Notes under the pieces: model-generated | What the model was told of the DNA's origin: nothing | The model's database searches: none | Seen by the model: only the letters and a program-made list of their open reading frames with translations | Assembly (NCBI GenBank): GCA_029891345.1 | Contig: CM056993.1 | Location: 229,181,265 to 229,245,264 of the forward strand | Direction of reading: 5' to 3' | DNA: 64,000 nucleotides | From: Dryococelus australis | Taxonomy: Eukaryota; Arthropoda; Insecta; Phasmatodea; Phasmatidae | Program-made: the position numbers and the translations under genes | In this document: positions 1-11,636 of the stretch, piece after piece | Layout: the number at the start of each line of letters is the position of its first letter | Position numbering within the stretch: the first letter of the stretch is position 1

Positions 1-190
1 ACACATTTTCTCCAAGTGTGATTTCATGATTTCCACTATATTGGCGGTACTTCGATTTTTCATAGCATCATATAATCTTGTTCCATAATCAAGCCAAATG
101 CTCAGTAATCGAGGCATAGATTGGTAGATATGATTGCAGCCATACTGCAATGACTTCAAAAAACAATGTATTGCATTTATTTGAAGGTCC
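1..190 (-). CDS. ATR: ATR kinase, FAT-domain exon (partial, runs off window)
   Basis: Coding exon of the PI3K-related checkpoint kinase ATR, which senses RPA-coated single-stranded DNA with its partner ATRIP in the nucleus and phosphorylates CHK1. Read on the minus strand, the exon starts at 190 after a strong acceptor (pyrimidine run ending TTTGCAG at 193-191). Its first base completes a codon left as GG by the exon at 11093-11277, and 63 codons follow to base 1. The peptide contains SLQYG, IYQSMPRLLSIWLDYGT and IVEIMKSHLEK, which align with vertebrate ATR SLQYG and IYQSMPRMLTLWLDYGT. This region is in the helical FAT domain, N-terminal to the kinase domain. No stop or frameshift is seen. 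The donor lies outside the window. The overlapping long ORF at 89-589 is a wrong-frame artefact of the microsatellite. Confidence 0.95.
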
Positions 191-227
191 CTGCAAAGGA
201 AAAGCCATATAATATACATATGCAAAT

Positions 228-470
228 TCTGAAGAGTGAGTGAGTGAGTGAGTGAGTGGAGTGAGTGAGTGGAGTAAGTGGAATGAGTGAGCGAGTGAGT
301 GAGTGCAGTAAGCGAGTGGAGTGAGTGAGTGCAGTAAGCGAGTGGAGTGAGTGAGTGGAGTGAGCAAGTGAGTGAGTGAAGTGAATGAGTGAGTGAGTGG
401 AGTGAGTGAGTTGTGTGAGTGAACTGAGTGAGCTGAATGAGTGAATGAGAATGAGTGAGTGTAAGTGAAG
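228..470. repeat. (GAGT)n microsatellite with GGAGT and GCAGT variants
   Basis: About 240 bases of GAGT-type repeats with interspersed GGAGT and GCAGTAAGC variants. It creates spurious Ser/Thr/His/Leu-rich ORFs on the minus strand. It abuts the tail of a SINE fragment whose own 3' end reads CACTTACACTCACTCATTC on the minus strand, so it probably expanded from that tail. Its near end lies about 38 bases upstream of the ATR exon acceptor at 191. Confidence 0.9.
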
Positions 471-633
471 AGATTTGGGCAGCTGTTAACAATGAGGTCT
501 TGAGAGCAGATGAGGGTGAAACACCATGAGTAGGGAGTGGCATCATAAAGAAAGGGTGGGGGAAACGGGAGATCCCCGAGAAAACCCACAAACCAGCGGC
601 ATCATCTGCCATGATTCCAACATGGAAAAATCC
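440..633 (-). mobile_element. tRNA-derived SINE fragment (body and tail, head missing)
   Basis: On the minus strand this segment matches the body of the complete SINE at 22671-22927: a GGATTTTTC start, then the diagnostic CTCCCGTTTCCCCC block (near 555-570) and the tail ATCTCTTCACTTAC (near 460-475). The tRNA-like head with the A and B boxes is absent; the position where it should lie (above 633) is occupied by a GA-rich tract. This is a 5'-truncated or overwritten copy in the ATR intron, inserted in the same orientation as the gene. Confidence 0.8.
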
Positions 634-792
634 AGGAGAGAGAGGGAGGGAGAGGGTGAGGGAGAGAGGATAGAGGGAGAGGGGGAGGGAGAGAGGATAG
701 AGGGAGAGGGGGAGGGAGAGAGGGGGGAGGGGGAGAGAGAGAGAGACCGAGAGAGAGTGCATGTGTATGTATGTGTGCATGTCTCTCTCTGA
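634..792. repeat. GA-rich low-complexity tract
   Basis: Purine-rich run of GGGAGA, GAGGGAGAGGG and AGAGAG units that ends in GTGTATGTATGTGTGCATG and CTCTCTCT. It includes at least three near-identical units of the form GAGAGGATAGAGGGAGAGG. ORFs read here (526-792 plus, 602-850 minus) are composition artefacts. Confidence 0.85.
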
Positions 793-866
793 GAACATGC
801 ACAGTGTTTTGAAAATGCATTCCAGTTTGTCTAATTTTAAAGTAACTCAAATTTTACAGTAGTCTT

Positions 867-1000
867 ATATTCTGGTAAAAATGCCTTATATGCAGGTAAA
901 AGAAGGCCTATATTTGGGTAAAACCTATCCTATATTCAAGGGAAAGCATCCCACATTCAAGGGAAGGTGTCCCATACTCAAAAAAGGTTCACTATTCAAA
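867..1000. repeat. Degenerate 21-22 bp tandem repeat, six to seven copies
   Basis: Units start at about 867, 888, 910, 932, 953, 974 and 993. Each begins ATAT or a variant, then TC or GC, then a GGTAAAA or AGGGAAA core, and ends CCT, CCC or similar. The spacing of 21, 22, 22, 21, 21 and about 19-20 bases is regular enough to be a real decayed minisatellite. No coding role is visible. Confidence 0.65.
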
Positions 1001-2500
1001 ATATGTTTTTTTTATGCCAACTAGCCTTTTTTGCATTATTTTTGGAATTTTGCCCAAATACCTGAAAAATTTGTGATCAAAAAATTTTCCAGGCCCTACA
1101 AATTAACCACAACTAGCATGTAGAGAACCTTAAGCAGAGGTCTAAAATGAAGAGAGTTTTTACATCACACACTGCACAGTACAGCCCACAAGTTCGTTCA
1201 CAGAATTATTCATAACGTTTCCACCAGTACCAGTTATCAGACCATGACTGAATGTACACAATAAAAACAGTCCCTGACAAAAATGCAAACTGACATTAGT
1301 GAAGTTGCAGTTGTTAAAAATATAATGTTCTGCACTAATCATTGTTAGCGTGTGTCAACATGGATTCATTTGGTGAAAAACTGGTGTTTTGGCCATAACA
1401 CAAGATCTGAACCAACAAAAATTGTTCTCAATATCTATCCAGCATGCATTAACATGACAGCAAATGGACTAGTGAGATGCCACATGTAAAGATTTACCAT
1501 TATAGAATAAAGAGTAAAGATAATATTGATCAAGGTTTTTGGGAATCAAGATATGGTGTAAGAGAAGTTTGCACATGATTGTAGCTTGAATTCAGTACAT
1601 TCAATGAGTTTATCTTGCCTTGTCCTCCACTGAATAAAAAGATTTTTCTCATGTGTAATCATAATTTACTCAGAAAAAATAGCTAATTTTGGAATAAAAT
1701 TGTAGAAGGTAGTGTTTCTTGAGTTTTCTTTTATTCTACAGATGAACTCTTGCAGGTGGCTTTTCCCACACAATGAAGACGTAGGAAATACATGCTAACC
1801 ATACCCAATAACCGCTAGTTTTGGACTGCTTTATATATACCAACCTGCTATTGTTGAGTATGTTAAAAATCTGCAATCATTCTGGAAGTCAAATGGGAAG
1901 ATGTGAACAAAAGTCCAGAGTTAATATTTGATAGTATAACTAGTTGTCGGAAATGTTTCAAATGCCTGTAGAATTACAGGCATTAAGGCTCAGTGGGGAG
2001 ATAAGAGGAGAACCAAAGCAAGAACATAAGACGGAATTAAAAACAAAAAGTAACCACAGAAATCTGGTAAAGGAGGAGAAAGGGGCAACAATATGGCAAG
2101 AAAAGTCTGTGGACACAGGGCCTGTAGGTAGCAGACACACAATATACTGACATGGTCAAGAGCATGCAGCAAACATGATGAGGGCTATTCAAAGTCTTCT
2201 GCTACTGAACGAATCACACATCAAACCAAACGCAGTGTAACAAAAGTTTACATGTACATACATATTGTTTTAACCCTCAGTTCCCCAGTGTTTAAACCTA
2301 TCAGCTAGTCTATCTACTGTTCAAGACTAGGTTTACCGTTAACTTAAAGAGGGTTTGGCGATAGCTTAGAAGTATTGAATTAGTACAATTATTAAACTAA
2401 GCAAAGACAACCGTTCAGGTAATTTGATCTGATAATTAAGTTTGTTATTCAATTATATTGATAAGCGGCCTGGTTGCTTCTTATCCCGAGACTATCCTGC
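1001..2500. other. Intronic sequence, no recognised content
   Basis: AT-rich unique-looking sequence. The short ORFs at 1944-2150 (plus) and 1958-2172 (minus) overlap each other in several frames, have no recognisable motif and look random. Confidence 0.5.
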
Positions 2501-2664
2501 ACCCAGAACTTATTCACCTTACCACTGAGAACTGACATTCTCTGCAAACGGGTGGAGCTCCTCCGACCCTGGTGTCGTGGTGTCTGGATGATTGGAAGGC
2601 ATCCCTCTGGCTGCCATGTCGTCTCATGACGTCATACAGTCTCGAAGTCTGATAGTCAAGTAGA

Positions 2665-3535
2665 GTGGTGGCTGCCTTATATATGGTTACCTTCCCTGGC
2701 GAGCTTTCCCAACTCTTCCTACCACCCCGCTGTACCTTCATGCTCACATCACCGTGTACTGGCTGCACTCTCTGCCCTCGGGTCAGCATGGCAACCATAA
2801 CTATATACAGGTGGCTAGCAAAACGGGATCTGTTGATGTGGCATCCCTTATCACATCTACCATTATGACCTGAATATCACCGAGCACGTATGACCTGCTA
2901 CCATGATCAGGCAGCATGGCAGCTTGTGGATTGGTGTAAACTGATGTTCAGCGATGAATCATGGTTCTGTCTGGAAACAGAAGACTGCCGAATTCAAGTC
3001 TAGATACATCATGGCCAGCACTGTGATCCATGCTTCATTGTAGAGCGGCACACTGCCCCAACAAGAGGTGTCGTGGTGTGGGGTGCCATTTCCTATAATT
3101 CCCACACTCTACTGGTGGTGATTGAAGGAACCCTAGTGGCACAATGCAATACATCCCAGAAATTCTGGGACCATGTGCGCTCCCCTTGCTAATGCAGCTT
3201 GACAACCTCATTTTGCTGCAGAATAATGCCTGGCCTCACACAACATGGGCAGATCTGGCCTGCCTTTGTGATGTTAATATGCTTCCTTGACCAGCAAGGC
3301 CTCCACACTTCTCACTCATAGAAAACGTTTTGGACCAGATTGGACGGCAACTATGATTTCGAGGGTCAATTGCACCAGCTGTGGCAGGATCTTCCTCAGG
3401 AGTCCGATGTCTGTATGCCTCCATACCCGACTGTATTGCTGCCTGTCTCCATGTTATGAGTGGTCCAACACTATGCTAAGTGGATCTTGCAAATGTTGGT
3501 CCCCTGCAGTACATGCTGTGTGTGGTATAATATTG
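2665..3535 (+). pseudogene. Tc1/mariner-type transposase remnant
   Basis: A decayed Tc1-family transposase, an enzyme that cuts and pastes its own element at TA sites. Fragments in order: a helix-turn-helix-like TIYRWLAKRDLL near 2800; then FSDESWFCLETEDCRIQV (2950-3001), which carries the first catalytic aspartate region; CFIVERHTAPTRGVVVWGAI and LVVIEGTL (3030-3140); a poor match to the ARPHTA region near 3230; and a KTFWTRLDGNYDFEGQLHQL segment near 3325, after which MPPYPT would align with the C-terminus. Several stops (for example near 3000 and 3190) and frame changes break the reading frame. I could not place terminal inverted repeats. The order and spacing of motifs make the family assignment secure, but the element is dead. 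Confidence 0.82.
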
Positions 3536-3657
3536 TGATGTTTTCTGTATACATACTACCAGGTCACTATGTGTGCAGTTATTCTATTTAAACTATACCA
3601 CCATCTTCCCTTTCTGCCTCTTCCTTGATCAAATATGTTTAGAGCCAGGAACCGGGT

Positions 3658-3672
3658 GGGGGGGGGGGGGGG
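3658..3672. repeat. Poly(G) tract, 15 bases
   Basis: Uninterrupted G run in the context GGGTGGG...GGAGGGG. Similar G or C runs occur at 15870-15890, 25059-25075 and 50430-50444. Confidence 0.95.
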
Positions 3673-3679
3673 AGGGGTT

Positions 3680-4420
3680 TATGACCCATGCTGGTTATTA
3701 TATTATTATAGGCTCTTCATGGTTGACTAAGCACTTTTAAAATTACCCTCTGAGACATGACACTGCCCTTACCTGCAGATATTTGAATGAGCACACCAAA
3801 TAGCATGTGCCCAATCAAGTTTTTAGTGATGGTGGGAAATTAATGCAATGTTTTGACAATCAAATTAATTAGGTAAGCATTAATAAATACTGAGTAGATT
3901 TCTATTGTATTTTTTTTTTTAAGTATGGATGTTCAAGATTGAGAAAATTTGTAAAATATTAATCTTTCTAATAATTTCACTGTTTTACAAGACAAACACA
4001 TGAATAGTGTTAATTTTATATACAGCAGAAGAATACACAGTGTGCATACAAATAGATCTTACACAGGGTTTTCTTAGGTGCTCAATTTATTGTGAACAGA
4101 CTGACACATGCAGCTTATACCAATATACCAAACACGACTACAACTCCTAACGTGCTTCAACAATGTAAGGAAATGACTCCAAGATGTCTAACAGGTTGTG
4201 ATCCCTGGAAGTGGCATTGATGTTATTTGGTTTCCATACTGTTTCTGACCTGCCTTTCTTTCTCTACTAAGAAGTATTAAAACCCAAAAAAAGGGTCAAA
4301 CCCAGCACAGCAGGTCATTTCATGAGTACACAGCCAATCATTTCAACCCAAGCTGACAATTCCTGCAAGTAAAACTAAGAGTATTCAAAGTAGCAGTGTG
4401 ACACGTCAGCCTCCCTGAAG
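3680..4420. other. Intronic sequence, no recognised content
   Basis: AT-rich sequence between the Tc1 remnant and a GC-richer block. I see no coding, repeat or RNA signal. Confidence 0.5.
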
Positions 4421-4429
4421 CACCCGGCA

Positions 4430-6130
4430 AACAGAGTGTTGTCACATCGCCAAGCGCCGCCGAGCACCCGAGGCCATATACTGAGCACACGAGGGCAGTT
4501 CTCCCACCCCGTTCACTCCAGGCAGACGTCACAGGGGCATGTCACGCCTCCCACCCCGACCCGGTGCGCACCTGTCCACGAGCCATATATAAGGCAGTGC
4601 GCGACCAAGGTCGGGAGTTATCGTCTCCAGAGCTCGCCTCAGCACTTTGAGTGCTGGAGCTCTCTACTGACTTAGGCCCTCAGGGTCCTCCATTATAGCT
4701 TCTAGTTCATCAACAACCACCAGTGGCTGCTGCCACCACCCTCCAGAGGCTTCAACACCTACTGGTATTAATTTACCATCAGAAGCCTATGTCTGCTGAA
4801 GACATTGACATTACTTAACACTTCTGTTTTCAGATCCTCCTGGGTCGACGACCACCACTACTAGCTGGTAGTCGCCCCCATAAGCAAGTGTCTTTTCTAG
4901 ACAACCCCTTAGGTAAAGTTGTGTAAGTTACAGTTTAATTACCACCCTTGCATCTTAAGTAGTCTTAGGAGCGGGTCAACCTCCATCCAATATCTTGGGT
5001 AGTTCTACGTCCGCCACACAACCTGCTTGGTTTACATACGAGTCACCTAGTATCTATTGTTTCAATGAATACTAATTCACAACCATACCCGAGAGTACTT
5101 TATCCTAGGAGTAAAACCTATCTATCACTGAATATAGACTTCAGAAGGAGTAAGCAAGGGACTGGGCTGATTTTACTATAAACCTAGATCAGGGCAACAT
5201 ACCTCCTTCAGGGGCCTGCCTGTCACCACATACACCTCATCTTTTGATGGCCACCCATTCTATATGCCCCAGTTTATAGAACGGTAGAGCCTCTACCACT
5301 AGGTACACACCCCACCAAGGCGGGACAGCAACCTCAAATTGTATCGCTGACCGGAGCACATAGCTAAGATGATGGCAGGGGTATTTGCTTGGGACTGGAG
5401 GCCCTACCTTTGTGGACCACACCCGGCAGTGGCAGGAAGGCTATCTATCACCCACAACTCCAAATGCGAGTACTAGTTGCTCACACTGTTTGGAGCCAGG
5501 GAACGCACCGTCAGCCATTGTCGGCATACATGTTAGCAAGGACTATCGTCAACTGCTTACCGCTACTGAGGGATATTGAGTGTGTAATACTTCTATGCCA
5601 TTGAACGCCAGGCGTACAGCTCAGAGAGCAGTAATGAAGGTGGAGTTCAGTCTTGCCAAGCAGGTGTGTGCAGCCAACCTCCTCATTCCAGGTATCGAGA
5701 CTCCACGGGGGCAAGCTCAAGCCTCTCGAGATGCAGGGAGACCGACTACTCCCATTGGGAACTTTGTATTCCATTTCAAACCAAGTAGGACAGGCAGCGG
5801 ATATCATCCGGTTGTCCGGACTCTGGTAACAGGGAGCGACACCAGGCTCGGGCACGCCAACCCTAATTTCGGCAGCTGGGAAGGCACCCAGTGGAATCGC
5901 CGGCACCTACCTGAACACTACAGCAGCCCCACAACCACCAAGGCCCAGAAGACCATGGAGACCAACCGACCATCCTACAGCATCATTACTGCATCGCAGA
6001 AGTCAAGAACACCGAATCCTGGTAAATCGACGTTGCCCCAGAGGGCCAGTGTTCCGGCGCACGATATCGCCAGACTGGCAGAACTGGACTCAGTGCCTAC
6101 CGACAGCTCATGCGGTCAACCCTAGTGACC
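4430..6130 (+). other. GC-richer block with TATA-like motif and one 181-codon ORF
   Basis: Base composition rises sharply against the AT-rich flanks. A TATATAAGG motif sits at about 4585-4594, followed some 30 bases later by GGTCGGGAGTTATCG, a promoter-like arrangement resembling an LTR. An ORF at 5580-6125 (plus, 181 codons) is Pro/Ser/Thr/Arg-rich with no motif I recognise; another frame is open over much of the same span, so coding is unproven. This may be the LTR-to-gag part of an old retroelement, but I found no matching second LTR, primer site or pol. Confidence 0.3.
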
Positions 6131-9100
6131 AGTAAAAGACCATCAAACTATGTTCCTTAGTATAAGTGCATGACTAACCTAGCACAATCCCAAAAGCCAC
6201 TTGCACACAGACAGTTCAAGCGACACTCGTCAAGGCTTTAGATAAGAACCTATACACCACACTTGACGTGCTGAGAGGGAAAGTGGAGGGCATGTTCTGT
6301 GTGTGAGAAAGGCTGAACATACAAATTTTAACAAAGACAGAGCAAGGTCATGACATGTAAAGTCAGACAACCCGTGTTATAGTTTCAGCTGAAGTCACTT
6401 TCAGGCAGTGTGTCCTATCACCATAGAAAACAACATTGACACCCATTAGAAAATATATTCAACACTATCAAAAATTTACACAAAAGACAAATTTTAAAAA
6501 AGCTAAAAATAGCTAACTTGCCGAATGAGAAACTTAGCACAATAGTACCACTTAACAAAGTTTTTCTAGTCCACCTTACAGCTACATTTTTAATGAAAAC
6601 AGCAGAAAAATAAATTTATAAAATTTGCTATAAATGATTTTCATTAAATAAAAAATTTATTAGTTGTAGAATTTCAAGTGTATGGCTACTGGTCCATTGC
6701 ATTTACCAATACTGTACTTTGTTTCACAATTTCTTATCCCTCCACAACTAGCTCTAAGTCAAAGCCTTTTTGAGAGCAATAGGAAATTTTTCTCTTTACC
6801 ATCTCTTCCAGAGGTGGTCAAGATTGCAGTGTCTGCTTTAAAAGTCCAGTGTGAAAATTGTGTAACTTTAAAAAAAATCATTTTTAGGTCTAAAAAATGC
6901 AGACATTCTGCGATGGCTAACATTACGTGAGTAAATGCGTTATGAAACTATGAGACTAAACATCAAATTCTTGAATAATGATAAAGGAAATGGGAACATG
7001 AACCCTGTGAGAATTAGGTGGTAGTGACATTACCCTCGTCAGTACCTAAAAGGGGGCAACACCATATTTTTGCCTTTAATTTTAAAACACGCTTATGTAA
7101 TTTATTATAATAAGTTAATAGGCATGTGAAAATTAGCAGAAAAGGTTGGCTTGTGAAAACTCCCTAAGGTTAACCATATTAGAGATATGTTGAGAAATGT
7201 GCATAGTAATGCCTAACCAATACGAAGCATGAAACACAGTGTAACTGAATAATCACCAGTACCACATCTTCAACTGCTGATACCCTGATTTGTTATGCAC
7301 TCACTTCCATTTTCATGCAACGATACACTACAATAAATGTTTGGACATTAGGTAATAACAGTCAAGCTGGGAATTTTTCTCTGTATATGATGTGCATCCA
7401 CTGTATTACACCACCGTTTGCCATATAACAAAGCAATAGCACAAAGATCCAACTCCATCATGAATACTTACTGTATAACCTACTCTAGCTGACTGTCCAT
7501 CTGCTAAACTTTGTAACAAGCCAGCAGGTCTAATGGAGTACTGTGCTGGTGGTCGTCTTAACAGACTGTACACCAAAATCATGTGATTGCGTTAGTATGG
7601 GTTCAATGATTCTATGCACAGACAATCCTCCCAGCATATAAGGAACTGACAGTCTGCCAGCCAGGTGATAACAATATACCTTCTAACTATCCAAGTACTA
7701 TAATGTTACAAACAAAACTTAAGATAAGTAATGCTCTGTAAGAATGTTTCTAAACACAAATTTTCTATCTTCAATTACTAAGGTAGTGGGCTAAACTTGA
7801 TGGAAATTTGGTGGATTTCTTCAGGAGTGTCGCAACATTTCTGTTTTACCTTAGTTTATAACATGAATTCCATGACTGCAGTTAAAAACCAATGGCCACA
7901 TTATGGTCTTGCGGACAATAATTCGAACATGAGAACATTATCTGCTGCTAACTTCTCGGGGTGTGCAAAGCTTTCAAGTTGTTTGATACAAATCAAATAC
8001 TGTATTTACTTTGTTTGCATTCACTTTAGACTTAGAGAAAATATTCAGAAGCTTCTAAATTATTAACAAATTCACAAATGAAAAGCATCTATTCAACATT
8101 CTATTCCTGTATGCTAGAATTTGGTGATGGGCAGAGGTAGTCCTTACAAAAATTCACCATTATTTTAACCTTTATGAATGACATAATAAATAAATTTATT
8201 TATTTATCTATGATATATTTGATACAAATGGTGAAGTTAAGACATAACCACCTCGTCTTACACTTAATCACTGATCTTCAAGTACCTATTTTAAGAAGGG
8301 TTCGAATTTAAAACACTTGTATCTCCTAAACGTTTTAAGATCTACTGTAATACAGTAATTCTAATAGGATGCACTTTTTGTTTCCTTCTTTAAGACATTA
8401 TGGACTGGAGCCTATTCAACTCATTTTCAATTTTTTGATTTTGGGAGGAAGGGGCGTTTCCAAATTACTTACATTTTCAAAATTTCAAATTTAAATTGTA
8501 CACCTGCTTCCCATCTTCCTCACTGCATTTTCATTTTTCACTTTCTAAAATATTTTATTACTTCTTTTATTACGTTTTGGGCACTTTTTTTTCATTAATC
8601 CACTTTTACACTACTGTATTTTCCAATGTCAGATTTTGTCAATTTCCACCATATTTCCCCTTAACAGCTCATTTACGTGCAGGCTTTCACATAAGACATC
8701 TTCCTCTTTCGATTCCAACTCATCCGACCACCTCCTTCAAAACTCCCTAACTATTTGAGTTACAGACTTTCTATTGTTGGAAAGCAGTTTGTCCCTCTCT
8801 TTTGAGTCGCTTCATATTAAGGAACCGATTTTAAGGAGTAGTCTAATTACATTTTCACTTATATTGACCATTTCCAATATTCTTTTAGGATTTTGCTGCC
8901 AGTCCCAAGCTCTGATAAATCCAGAGCGGAAAATGATACACACTTTGATTATCACAAAACTATTAGTCAATATTTGCCTTGCACCATATTACCTGCTTCA
9001 CCCATAGTGGCCTAGCCTGTAGATCCCACAGTCCATACCCCTGGTATTACATTTATTTGGAAAAATTCTAACCATAAAAATAAATTAATACAGGTTTCAT

Positions 9101-9350
9101 TTAAGAACTATTTTAGTTTTGCACCAATGATGATAAAACACAAACTTCACATGAAAAATGCACTTTTAACACAATTTTCAAGTTTAGGAATACAAATCCA
9201 ATTCCAGAAACTGTAGGACTTAGTAGAATCTGGAATTTACTGCAATGCTTTTGGCACATTTTTTTCTGTTAATGTTAGCAAATGTGTCTGGGGAAAAATA
9301 TAAATTATATATATACATACACATACACATAAACTTAATGCACCGCAGGC
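6131..9350. other. AT-rich intronic sequence with one exon-like segment
   Basis: Mostly featureless AT-rich DNA. The single item of note is a 94-base minus-strand segment at 7472-7565 bounded by good splice-site matches, described under findings. Short ORFs at 6682-6930, 8496-8750 and 8774-9007 have no recognisable motif. Confidence 0.5.
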
Positions 9351-9359
9351 AAAGTCATG

Positions 9360-10930
9360 TTTCCTTTTAGCCATCATAACAGTTATAACTCCCCAAGCCA
9401 TAACCATAGGCTGCTACACATCACTAGATCTGAATGGAAAGGTGTCCATCATCGAGACTCATGCATGCCTGTGCAACAAGTATGTATACTCTACAGGAGT
9501 CCGTTGCTTTCTCTTCCAGCCATGCCACCAGTATTCAGCTCAACTGCACCAAGGGGAGGTACCAACTGTATATCTCACTCCCACATGCTTCCCCTGCATC
9601 TCTGCCCACTACACCCACTTACTACTGCTAGGACAGTATAAAAGGGTCTTCAAGTCCCAGCGCAAGCTTCCGTTGTCACTTTCTTAAGTTTTGACCACAT
9701 CACCGTGGTTCTACTAGTCAGTCGGCTAGCCTACAAGGTTATCCTCGGCCCAGATATACGTGCACCACGTCTCACTATCAGATACTTGGCTTTCTTAGGT
9801 ATTGCCCTTCAAGCATCTGACTGGGTACAGGCTGGTGTATGCATTGTAAATTGGCAACAATTAGCAAGCATGCCCAAACCTGGGTTTTGCTCTTCTTGTT
9901 CTCAGCCTTTTATCCTGCCAAACCCATTTTATCACCCAACCTTAACATGTCTTTGAGGAATGGCACAGGTGTATTACACCTTCCCTCACGCCCTTCAGGT
10001 TAAAGGTCAGTCCCTGCACTCTGTACCGATGGTGAAAACGACATAGGCATCCCCCCCCACCTTATCAGTTGCCACCGAGGTCAATATGTCTAGGGCATTA
10101 ATCTTTTCTGATGGGGACTCACCCCTACTTAGCCCCCTCCTCGCCACTTTCTTTCCAACCTGCACTCTTAGAGGGTGAACCACGATGGGGAGATTGGTGT
10201 GGAACAAACAGTGAATGAGCTAATTAATCTTCTTGGGAATTATGGGCTTGAGCTAGATCCTGCCCCTCCGGAACACCCAGGAAGGGGCTTCAAGCCTGTC
10301 AGGGCACTGGCCTGAGCCTCCCCACCCCAGCCCAAAACATCTGCTACATCCTCTGACTCTCTCTCTACTCATAAGATGCAATGTGGGGCTGGGAGTTGGG
10401 AGGCCACCCGGAAGGCCCACCTTGAAAATCTGGTTGCTGGGAGTGAATACTGCGAAGTGCTTACAGAGTTGAGACCACAAGCAGCAGTAGAGAGGGATGC
10501 CTGCATTGGCTGGACACCAGACCAGAGCCATCGAGTAGGGAGTGGTATTGCACCAGGTTACCTGCCGTGGTGGTATCACACCAGGTTGTTGGGGTGTTTT
10601 GCGGTACCTTGTGCCATCTCACCCTTTCTGCAAACTCCATCTCAGCCAATGTTTGTTTGACCTCCGGTCCAGATGCTGACCCTCACGAAACTGCAGTTCC
10701 GTCCAGCCCTACTTCCTCCAATCACATTTGCTCCAGCCTGGTCAAATACAAAGCCAGTCAGCCAGTAAGCTGGCACCTCCCTATCACTGTTCTGGCTAAA
10801 CCCATCCTTCAACTACATCCAAGCCACCGGTTCACCCCACGAATACAGCACCAGCCCCCTGACCCTAGGGGAAGAAGTGCTACAAGGCCAACACTCCGCT
10901 GTTCTAGAGTTGGTGATGTTTCAAACTTGT
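9360..10930. other. GC-richer block with TATA-like motif, no identified gene
   Basis: A TATAAAAGGG motif at about 9637-9646 is followed by GC-richer sequence with several overlapping short ORFs on both strands (for example 10007-10207 minus, 10376-10660 plus, 10567-11025 plus). None shows a family motif and none dominates. The layout recalls the block at 4430-6130. A decayed LTR-type element is possible; I cannot name it. Confidence 0.3.
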
Positions 10931-11092
10931 GTTACATCAAAAATCAATTTGAATCCACTAATATTTTAACTAAAATTAATACTCAATTTGAAATTAAAAA
11001 ATGCTGCTTCGCACACCTCTACTAACTTGCATACTTCAAGTACAAATAAGAAGTCCACCAGGCACTCATTACTATACTCAAAGGAAACTCAC

Positions 11093-11277
11093 CCAAATTT
11101 CACGTCTTTCTCTTCTGCTTCCATGGTGGAAAGAACACGTTCATAGTACTGGGCTAGACACACTAAACTTTTATCCCATTCCTTGTACGGTTCCATTGCT
11201 TCTTTATAATGGTTGATGTTGACATCCATTGTCACATTTGCTGTTTCATCATTGTATGTAGCTATCAACAGCTTTGC
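11093..11277 (-). CDS. ATR: ATR kinase, FAT-domain exon
   Basis: Internal ATR exon of 185 bases. The acceptor TTTTTATAG ends at 11278 and the exon begins GCA AAG CTG in phase 0, exactly what the exon at 25839-26061 requires. It ends AAA TTT GG before the donor GTGAGT at 11092. The 61 full codons include AKLLIATYNDETAN, HYKEAMEPYKEWDKS and CLAQYYERVLSTM; vertebrate ATR has AMLLVGRFMEETAN, KYKDVTACLPEWEDG and YLAKYYDKLMPMV at the corresponding place. The peptide lies in the FAT helical repeats that scaffold the kinase. No stop or frameshift is present. No single ATG-started ORF covers it, so it is easily missed by ORF scanning. Confidence 0.95.
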
Positions 11278-11636
11278 CTATAAAAATGTGAGCACAAGAG
11301 CATAAAACACTTGCCAGTAAACATAATTTAGAGCACAATATGTGTACAAGCACTATTAAGTTCTAAAAAGTTTGTTTGTGATTTTTGTGTCAGCAACATA
11401 ACTTTGTATACTGTCAATGCAAGACAAATACAATGATTTAACACTGGGTAATCCTTGAATATAACTTGCAGTTTACCCTACATGGGTTCTCAATATTTAA
11501 CGTAAGGGGTATACACTATAAAGTTTGAATGTAGCAAGTGTCGCATACTGGCATGGTCCTCATATATTTCCTTTAGCCTGGTAAACACTGGTACTCTAAA
11601 TTGTCCTTTTTGAAGGGGTAGGTGACAAAGTTCATA

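Larger units (their letters stand above)
191..11092 (-). other. ATR intron, about 10.9 kb
   Basis: Intron between the ATR exons at 11277-11093 and 190-1. The donor is GG|GTGAGT at 11092 and the acceptor TTTGCAG ends at 191. The two halves of the split glycine codon (GG and G) rejoin in phase. The intron holds a microsatellite, a SINE fragment, a short tandem array, a Tc1 remnant and GC-richer blocks listed separately; the rest is AT-rich sequence with no recognisable content. Confidence 0.9.

Noticed and set aside
89-589. 166-codon Ser/Thr/His/Leu-rich minus-strand ORF
   Set aside because: It is the (GAGT)n microsatellite read in a frame different from the real ATR exon that it overlaps.
5580-6125. 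181-codon ORF as a host gene
   Set aside because: Pro/Ser/Arg-rich, a second frame open over the same bases, no motif and no splice evidence; listed only within a GC-richer block.
7472-7565. Possible additional constitutive ATR exon
   Set aside because: The ATR exons on either side already join perfectly in phase and homology; this 94-base segment has no ATR similarity and would break the frame. It is kept only as a possible poison exon.
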